A stretch of DNA of 64,000 nucleotides. It comes from Manis javanica. Its lineage: Eukaryota > Chordata > Mammalia > Pholidota > Manidae. The stretch lies in the NCBI RefSeq assembly GCF_040802235.1, contig NC_133158.1, positions 14,038,001-14,102,000 on the forward strand, read 5' to 3'. Shown here one piece after another: positions 52,001 to 61,000 of the stretch. The position numbers and the translations under genes are program-made. The notes beneath the pieces were generated by a model that did no database searches, had not been told where the DNA came from, and saw only the letters and a list, made by a program, of their open reading frames with translations. Position 1 is the first letter of the stretch. Each line of letters begins with the position of its first letter.

Positions 52001-55000
52001 TGGAGGAATTTGCCTGGAAGCGACGTCCCGAGGCAGATGGCCGCTCTCCGAGAGGCTCTGCCACAGCTAAAGAACCAGCCTGGGACCTGCAGAGACTGAC
52101 AAGGTGTCTTTCCCTCACGGTGCCCTTACACAATGGATGCGCACACCAGCTCAGACTAACTGGCCCGTGGGTGTGATACGGAGGGGCGGCAAGGGGCGGC
52201 CTGATCTCAGGGCAGGAAACGGCCTTCCTGGGGCTCTGCATCAGTTAACGGAGGTCACACTGCGGGCTGCAGGCGGTTCACCTGGGGCAGCATTAGAGGT
52301 GTGCACACAACGTCGCGCTGGCTTGGCCCGGGGGTGGGGGGGGAGGGGGGAGCCTATCATCCGCACCACAGAGCAAAATCGGAGCCTTCTGGCTGCACCC
52401 CCAGGGCCCCTTTCTAACATAATGTGGTATGGTCAGCATGTGAAATGAGAGGACTCTTCCAGGCCCTCAGACCATATACCTTCTTGTAAGCATAACTCCC
52501 AGAGGTGGAGAGAAACGAGATCAAGAAGCACCTATGCCACTTCCTGTGTGACCTTAAGCAAGTTTCTTGCCCTCTCTGTGCCTTCGGTGCCTCATCTGGA
52601 AAATGCACTTAACAATGGACCCTGTCTCCTGAGACTGCAGAGGTGTTACAACCAGATGAGGCCTCTGAAGGCTCCTAGAAAAACGCCGGCCAACCTCAGT
52701 TTGCCGCACACACGGACCATCATACTCTTTCATCTCAGAAGGCTGGTCCATACGAGAAAGCCAACATTTCGACCTTTTTTTGAAGTACAAAATGGGCAAT
52801 TTCATATGACTTACCCTAACACACTGAGAAAACCATTCCACCTTTAAAAACCCTTGCCTTTGAACAAGCAGGGTGAATCTAGCGCTCCCTCCCCATCGCA
52901 TGACCACAACAGGCCTTATGAAAGGAAGGTCTGGTATAAATGCAAACATATTTCTTCCACTTGGGCTATAAAAGCTGAAAATGGCTCCCAGGTGTGAGCA
53001 GACACAATAGGCCCTGCCTTCTCTGCAAGGTCACCTGGCGGGTCAAAGTCAAGCCGGCCATTTTCGGATTAGGTGCACACGCTCACGGGGGTTCCCCAGC
53101 GGTAAGTGGATTAGAGAAGCCACCTGCAGGAAGTGGCGAGGGGGAGGAGGAGGAGGAAATGGTCCCAGTTGGAAGGAGGCTGTTGATACAGGCAGGGGCC
53201 AGCGCCTTTCACACGGGAGAGTGTGGGACCCACAGAGCGGCTGGGCTTCCGGGCTGCAGCTCACATGGCCCAGCAGGGCGCTCGGCACCCATGTGGCAAG
53301 GAGAGGCCCTTCCCTCCAAGACCATCCACGCTTTACCAGTGCCCCTATTCCCACCGGAGTTTGGACTCTATTTAAAGCTTATGTGGTCTTCAGGAAAAAT
53401 GGCGAGGGAGAAGGGGGTAGCTAAACACACAACACACACCAGCTCTCAACAAAAGGACCTAAGCTTCTGAGCCCCCGCAGGAGGCCGTGACCGCACGGCC
53501 GAGCTCCTACCCCACCAGTTCTCCCCTTCCCCGGCTCCCCAGACCCCACAGCAGCTGCTCGCCTCACTTTCTCCGCAAATGACTTGCAGATGTACAGCCC
53601 CTCGGCTGCCTCCCCACCCCAACACTCAAAGGAAGGAAGAGAGAGGGGGAGGGGGAGAAAAGAAGGAAGATGACAAGTCCTGGCTGTGTGGGGGGGACCC
53701 GGCAGGCTCTGGCCAGGCCACGGGGCTCCTTCCCTAGCAGGGGCTCACTCAGACCAGGCGAGGGGCAGGCTGCACGATAGAACCCCGCGGAAGTTTCGGG
53801 GGCAGAGAGCTGCTTTCTTTGTAAACTGGGTGTTGAATCTCCTATTTTGAGGCTCCCTGGTGGTAGCCAGTGTCTGATGAGGCTGCAGCTCCAGGAACAA
53901 GGGGTCCTGTTCTGCTTTCCGACAGAAGCTCGAGGGCCCTACCTCCCAGCCTGCTCTTCTGCAGAGGGAAGAATGGGGCAGGTGGGGGTGGACTGGCCTT
54001 GAAATGGAGCTAGCCACGTCCTCCGGGAACTCCTCCAAGCACCCAACATGTTGTCGAGCATGCAGATGCTCCACCTGCTGCCTGGAACTTACACTCACTG
54101 GTCGGGGTGAAGGGAAAGGAGGGCCACACAAGGGCGCGCAGCAGCCATGATGTCACTCCCAACGGAGACCGGATGGTCTGAGCCCATCAGGGACAGCGGG
54201 GATGAGTCCCTCAGGCACTCCCCAGCCCTGTCTTGTATTACAACTGCTGTTTACCCATCTTTCTCTGCTGCTAGGCTGTGAGTTCCCTGAGCGCAGGAAC
54301 TGCGGCCCTTGGGTGCACATCTGTCACACCGGGCTTCATGGGGGCGTGAGCCTGCACACCTCACGGTGGCCTCAGAGCCTTGCCAATAAGCTCGTGGTCT
54401 CCACAAGCCAGTCCAGGCTTCCTCCACTTTCCCATCACCTCTTTCATTCACTCCCAACAAGGACTGACGGCCTTCTGGTGGCAGGAAGCCTGGGAAATGG
54501 AAGGTAGGTACCCAGGTCACAGACAAAGGGGGCTTGGGGGTGGGTGCCCCCATTAGGAGAGGAGGGAACTGCCCTTCTTTCAGATGCTCCTGTTAACTTC
54601 CACCAGGAACAAAGCGGTACAGTTCAAGTCTTAGGTGAGGGCAAAGGTTTATCTGATAATAACTGATAATCAGCAGGAAGGTGAATGGTGCTAAAGAATG
54701 ACTCCCTGCACTGGGTCCTGCCCCAGAAGGCAGTGCCATAAGAGCTGTTAAAATACCCACACACCAAGATAATAGCAGATATCCTGCCAGGCGAGGCTGT
54801 TGGCTAAGTGCTCCCTGCCTCTGGGTAACTGGGAAGCTGTGTTGGGGAGACTTGGGGACCACCAATAAACAGCGAATTCAGCAGAGCCGAACTGTGAGGT
54901 GGGTCTCAAATCCACAGCCACGGCCCGTCCTGGTCCACCGCCCAAGCTCACTGAGCGCCCACCACCCCCAGCACTTCCCTCAGAAGTGAATACCTTACCA

Positions 55001-58000
55001 GGGTTCTTCAGCCCTACAGTCCCAAATGCCTGTGGTCACCAGTGACATCAGGAATTTGTCTAAATAATTTACTGCTTTCCAAAAAGCTAAGCAGCTTGGT
55101 AATTATCTACACCTGAGCCTTCGGGGTTCCCCCCAAACCTCTATAGAAGCCCAGGCAGTGGTTCTCAAAGGTGCCTCCCAGACCAGCAGCACCAGCAGGG
55201 GACTTGGGAGCAAATTCTTCAGCCACATTCCATGCCTGCTGGCCTCCAGGCCCCGCCACCCATGTCGCAGTGAGCCTTCCAGGCGATTACGAAGGATGGT
55301 CCAGTCTGAGAACCGTTGGAAGGGGAAGCCGCAATCTCCCAAGGGAATGGGTGTGATGTTTCACCCAGGAGAAAGATGCGGTGCACACTAACAAGAATCC
55401 GGGCACATGAAGCAGACACTAGGGACATCTCAGAAGACTCAGAAGAGAAATTATGGCCCCCTTTTCATATACATTCCCCCGTTACTCTGTATTCTGACCA
55501 GGGCCAGAGCCTCCCTTCAGGGCCTGTGAACCCAACCAGCCCCAGGCTGACCGAGGAACAAGGACATGCGTGCAGCTCAGTTAAAAATGATTAGTGCCAT
55601 TTACTGGCTTTTTAAAACCAACTTTGTTTAGTTTTTTCCTAAAGTGTATCAGCCATTACTAACTCCACACTCTTGAAGAGAATGCAAAAGATTCAGAGCA
55701 AGACTCCAGTGGCCCAGGTAGGGGTTACCTCTACAATGGCACCCAAGCGGACCCACCATGCTTCACCAGCAAGGCTCAGGAGACGCCGCTCTGAAGCAGG
55801 ACGGGAAAGAGCTCCCCAATTCCACACTTCCAACTCTCCAACCTAAGTGCGCTCTTCACCTGAGGGTTCACGGGTGGTCCAGCAAATTCTTCCAAGGGAA
55901 GGACTGATAATCCCACATCCACCTCACCCCAAACACACATCTACAGCCCCACACGTCCAGCTACAAACCAACACAGAGCTTGAGATCACTACTCAACATT
56001 TTAAGACAAATTATTTTTTCATACTTTAAACATCATGTATTAAAAAAAAACAAAAAAGATTTTAACCTTAATGCTCTATTCTGTCTATAGATGATGACCT
56101 TTCCCCAGGTGGGGTTAAATGGAGAATGTGTTACGGGCAACTAAGGGAAGAGGCCTCAACCCAGCTCCTTAGGGGGAGAATACCCCAACACACACACACA
56201 CGTGGTTTCGGGAATGCCAACCAACTATTTATTACTTCGTGTAATTTCATCTGTGCCTTATGCCTGATTATTAACAGCCTCAGCCACGTTGTGAGGTCGA
56301 GCCTGATTTTCTGCAATGCAGTTCTGGGTCTCTCTCTCCCTGCGTCCAGCGGGGCCTCTGAGGGACCCTACTTCCCACGCCAGCCCCGAGGGGCCGTGGC
56401 AGATCGCCATTGGCCCCAAGGCCTGCTCTTTAATTATGCTTTAATGGGAACTGATCTTCACATTAATGAGCCTGTAAAGAAGATGGATTCGGGCGTCCTT
56501 TCTGCAGGAGGGTTCACTAGGCACACGGGAGAATTAAAGATTGCTATTAATTTTACTTCCGCAGCAGATCCAGCCAGGAACACTGCTCCAGCCTTCACTG
56601 CCTTGCACGCCCTTAACCCCACCCAGGGCTCCTTCCACTTAACACTCTCCAGCTGGGGTCACAGACAGGCCACCAGGCTTCATTCCTCCCAGGTTTTATT
56701 CACCGGAAGTTATAGTAAAGGGACGTTAAAAATTTCATCCCTTTTACTTCATCAGTTTTTCTTCAGCTAAGAGGTCACAGAAAAATATTAACTGTGTAGT
56801 TAGAGCCCCCTTGTTATCATTATTTAAATTGTTCATATTCTAAGTCTCCCAGATGCATCTGCTAACATGAAAGAAAAACACTTTATTAAAAAAAGTTTGT
56901 TTGTTTGTTTGTTTGTTTAGAGAGAAGGGGATGGGAAGTGCACCTAAGGGGCATGGCAATTGTTTTGGGGATAATGACGATGCTCTGGAATTAGATGATG
57001 GTTGCACAACACTGAGAATGTATTAACAGTGCTGAACTATAAGCACTGAAGTGTTTAAAATGGTAAGTTTTATGTTAATTTTATCTCGGTGAAAATTATT
57101 TAAAAAAAAGAACTTTCTTTCAATGTCAGAGTGAAAGGTATTGCTGTGCGTTTTCAAAGACAACAGAAACCTAAGGAATTTTAATGGCACTATCACAAAC
57201 TGACAGGCATTTGTGTGCACCTGAGCTGACTCTGGCTGCCTACCTAGGCCACAGGCAGAGGGACAGTGATGAACGACACAGCGCAGGTAAAGGACGAGGT
57301 CTAAAACACACCGCCAAACGGAAAAGCAGTTACATGGGAAACACACTGCAGCCGTCAGGCCGGAGACACAGCTGCCGCTGCCCGGCTTTAAAACTCAAGT
57401 CAGTTCCACAGTGAGCTCTTCACTCCTAGACAGAAGCTCAACCTTCTCCACTGTAAGCAATCTTCTCAATGATACAAGTGCAGTAACATCACAGGAAAAG
57501 CAGACATTTTTTTTTCACCAGAAATGTCACTTATGCATCAGGCAAAATTAGTGCTGACATGGGAATCGTAACTTGAGTTTCCTGGGCTTTGAATGAAATG
57601 GAAAAAAGAAAAGAAAACTTAAATGTGGAAATCTACCGGCAAATTTTGCCCCCATTAACGAAAGTCTGTTTCTTTTTCTGAGAACTTTTTTTTATCAAAT
57701 TAAGTCCCTCACTCCAATCCAATCCTATTAAAAGCTTTCCTTGAGTTTTACGTTTTTGTTATTGAGGACAAATGGCTTTGGCACTGTCCTCAGAAGAATA
57801 TGCAAATAAATCTGCTTTGACTAAATTTTAATTGAATTAGATGCCTTTAATCAGAAAGTATTAACCAACTGAAATTTTACTCAATGACTCCAGTTCCCAA
57901 GACTCTGCAAAACTCTTATTTCGAGACCCTGATAGTAAAGCCAGACGAGAAACAAAGCGCTTCCCACAAGGCCCTCCCGACCGTGACCCGCAGCAGGAGG

Positions 58001-61000
58001 GCAGGCCCCGGGGCCTGGCGGGACAGAGCACTTGTGCGAGCAACAGGCCAGGGCTAGTGCTGTAGCCTCAGGAAGTGGGAAACCAAACACAGAGATGGAG
58101 GAGAGCCGACTTCCAGGGGCAAACAAAATTCAGGGGCCAATGTCCACAATTTCAGGTGCTTGGGCTGAAAACTACAAGCCCGCTCCCTCCTGCTAAAAGA
58201 CAGACTGCAGCAGGAGTGGTTATGGGTCATTTCTTGGTGACATTACTGCCCCTGCTCTCAGTTTCAGGGCACAGGAGGAGTATGAAAGCTACCAGGGTAC
58301 GCTTCCCACCTGGCTTTGTTCAACAAACGAGACAAAAGCAACTTGTCCCAAGTCGTGGCATCACAGACAGAGCTGGACAGACGCATGTGTGGTCTGCCTC
58401 GTTCCCTGATGCACCTGCTTATAAACTTGTCCTAGAAGTTGTCCCAGATCTTCTTACACAGATGGCCTCGCCATCTAGTCTCTGCAAATTCTGCTTACTT
58501 TTCTGATCCTTTGCCTGCCCACAAAAGGGAAATGAGATGGGAAAAAAGACTGTAGAGACTGGGGACTGTGAAGGTGAACATTTCTGCAGCTACCTGACCT
58601 GCCACCTTTATGGACACTACGTTAGGGACTTGCTGCATGTGACAGCATTCAATTCTTTGACAAGGTCACTCTGGAATGGCCTCTGGGTCCAGCTGCAAAG
58701 GACAGGAAGTGCCTACTAAGTGTTTGTTGAATGTGTGACATGCTTTGAAGTTCTGTAAAGCCACAGACACATCAGCAGAACATGCTCTTCAAATGCTGAA
58801 CGGCCAGAATCATCACGCAGGTAGAGATGCTAAGCAGTTTGCCTTCACAGGCCAGGGTAGGTCAGTAACTCCCATGTGCTGTCCCCTGTCATATTACCGC
58901 CTGTCCTTTGCACGGTCCACTCGGGAAACACAGGAAGACATGAAGGATGAGAGTAAAATCATCTATGATCCTGCTACCCAGAAGTCACGAGGCTGACCTA
59001 ACTTTGCAGGCACTAAATCCAGGCATCTGGTTTCATTTCAGGCAACACAGGCCCCACAGAGAAAAGGATGATAAAGACCCTTCAGTTTCTGTGGTTTCAG
59101 AGAAATCACTGACCATGTCAGATGGAGACCAGCTTCAGGCCAAAGCAGGGCTGCCAGTGCTAACCTGCATCTCCCAAACTCCATCAGAACCAGGAGGGAG
59201 TCCCCCTCTCCTCTGCTTTACATATTTTAATACTGTCTAATTGGATCTTCAGGAACGAGACCGACCAGTCTCCCCAGCTCTGGGCACTCGCGCTGAGGAA
59301 CAGAAACGTATTTGTGGCCAGCAGAGCAAGGTGGGATTCGAAGTGCTACAGGCCTTCAGGCAAGCTGGGGACACTGTGTGGTGCCCTGCTGGTGACCCAA
59401 AGTGATGTCTGTGGCCCTGGTCTCCCCACCAAGCTTCTCAAACTTGAATGAGTGGGCACATGGCCAGGGAACCTTGCTAAAGTAGCTTCAGATCCAACAG
59501 GCCTGAGATTCTGCATCCCTTAGGCTTGGCACAGATCCGACACTGCTGGTCCAGGAACCATACCTTTAAGAGACAAGGAGTTAAAAACCACCTTCTAGCA
59601 CCTTGCTCTATGAACGTAAGGGATTATCACACCCCTCATTAGCTTTAGGTAAGTGTACCTCATTTAATTCAGCTAGCAACTAACACCTTCCAGATGGCGG
59701 CCACACAGGCCAATGGGCACAAAAAGAAAAGTCAAACCCTTGCCTGCTCTACTTAGGCAAAAGGGGCACAACCTTCATTCCAGCACTTCGCAGAAACAAG
59801 GACTGACTCCCAAATCCCGTGGCCTTAAAGGTGAGATCATGCCAAGGCCTAACGGGCTTTGTGACAAGTAGCCACCAGCCCAGTGCAGTAGCCACCATGC
59901 GTCAAACATCATACACTGTGCCTGATGCCAGGAGCTTTGTAGCCATGCCCCTCCTCTCAAACTTCTAGCTCACTTCCCCCATGTGCAAAACAAGTAAAGA
60001 ACACATTCTGTAAATGAGAAAAATGACATTCAGAGAGACAGAGCTCTCCATGCAGGGCACAGGGCTGGGGCCACAATTCAAACTCCCTGCTCTCCCGACC
60101 CACCATGCCTTGAAAATGGCTAAGTCCAAGCCTGTGTTTTGTGAGGACGGGGCACCTTCTGAACACAGGGCCTGTTGCCAGCAAAAACCTGGCATCTGCA
60201 AGCTACACCAGCAATCATGTGGCTACACCTTCCCGTCAAGCCCATCTGCTCAGCCTGCTGAGCCTCGGTGTTGAGAAAGGATACGTATAGGTGAGCAAAC
60301 GAGCTACAACTCTAGCAAAACCCCCTCTACCCCCTCAAAAAACATATATGCACAGCTGGAGTAGAAACAGGAAGTTCAGTGTGAAGAGGGAGGTGATCTA
60401 CTGAGGAAGCTGACAATGGAATCAGGTTGAGAAAATGACTGACCTCACGACTGGTTTATCTGGAAAGACCTCTGGGTGAGTTTATGCACCCGCATGAGCA
60501 CCGAAGTGGACAACTCATGGTGCTTCCTTCCGAGCAAAGGCTCTGCCGGCTCAAATGGAAACACCCCCACCCTTACCGTTTTCTTCACTTGCGTCCCTTT
60601 TCGCCCTTTTTCATCTCCAGTGGCTGTCTGTACACATTAACAGATGTGTGCCAGCACTTGACCGTGACAACTAATTCCCTTACTGTCATGTTGAGGTCAG
60701 AGGCCTGGGAGGTTTTTTTTTATTTAAAGCCATAAAAGTGAATTGAGTCACGTTACCAAATTCACTGCCACAAAAAGACCTGGCGGTCTTGTAATTCATA
60801 CAGCTTCCTTTAACTCCAGTTTATTTGCCCAAAGTGCAGCTTAACCACTGGGACCTAGAAATATAATTATATGTACCTTTAGGTATAAAAAGACGAATTT
60901 CCCTCCAGGTTAGAGATGAGGCAAAACTTCCAGGTTTTAATTCTACAAACCGTAAAACAGCATTCATTTGTCATGATCACTAGGGCTATGTGAAGAAAGG

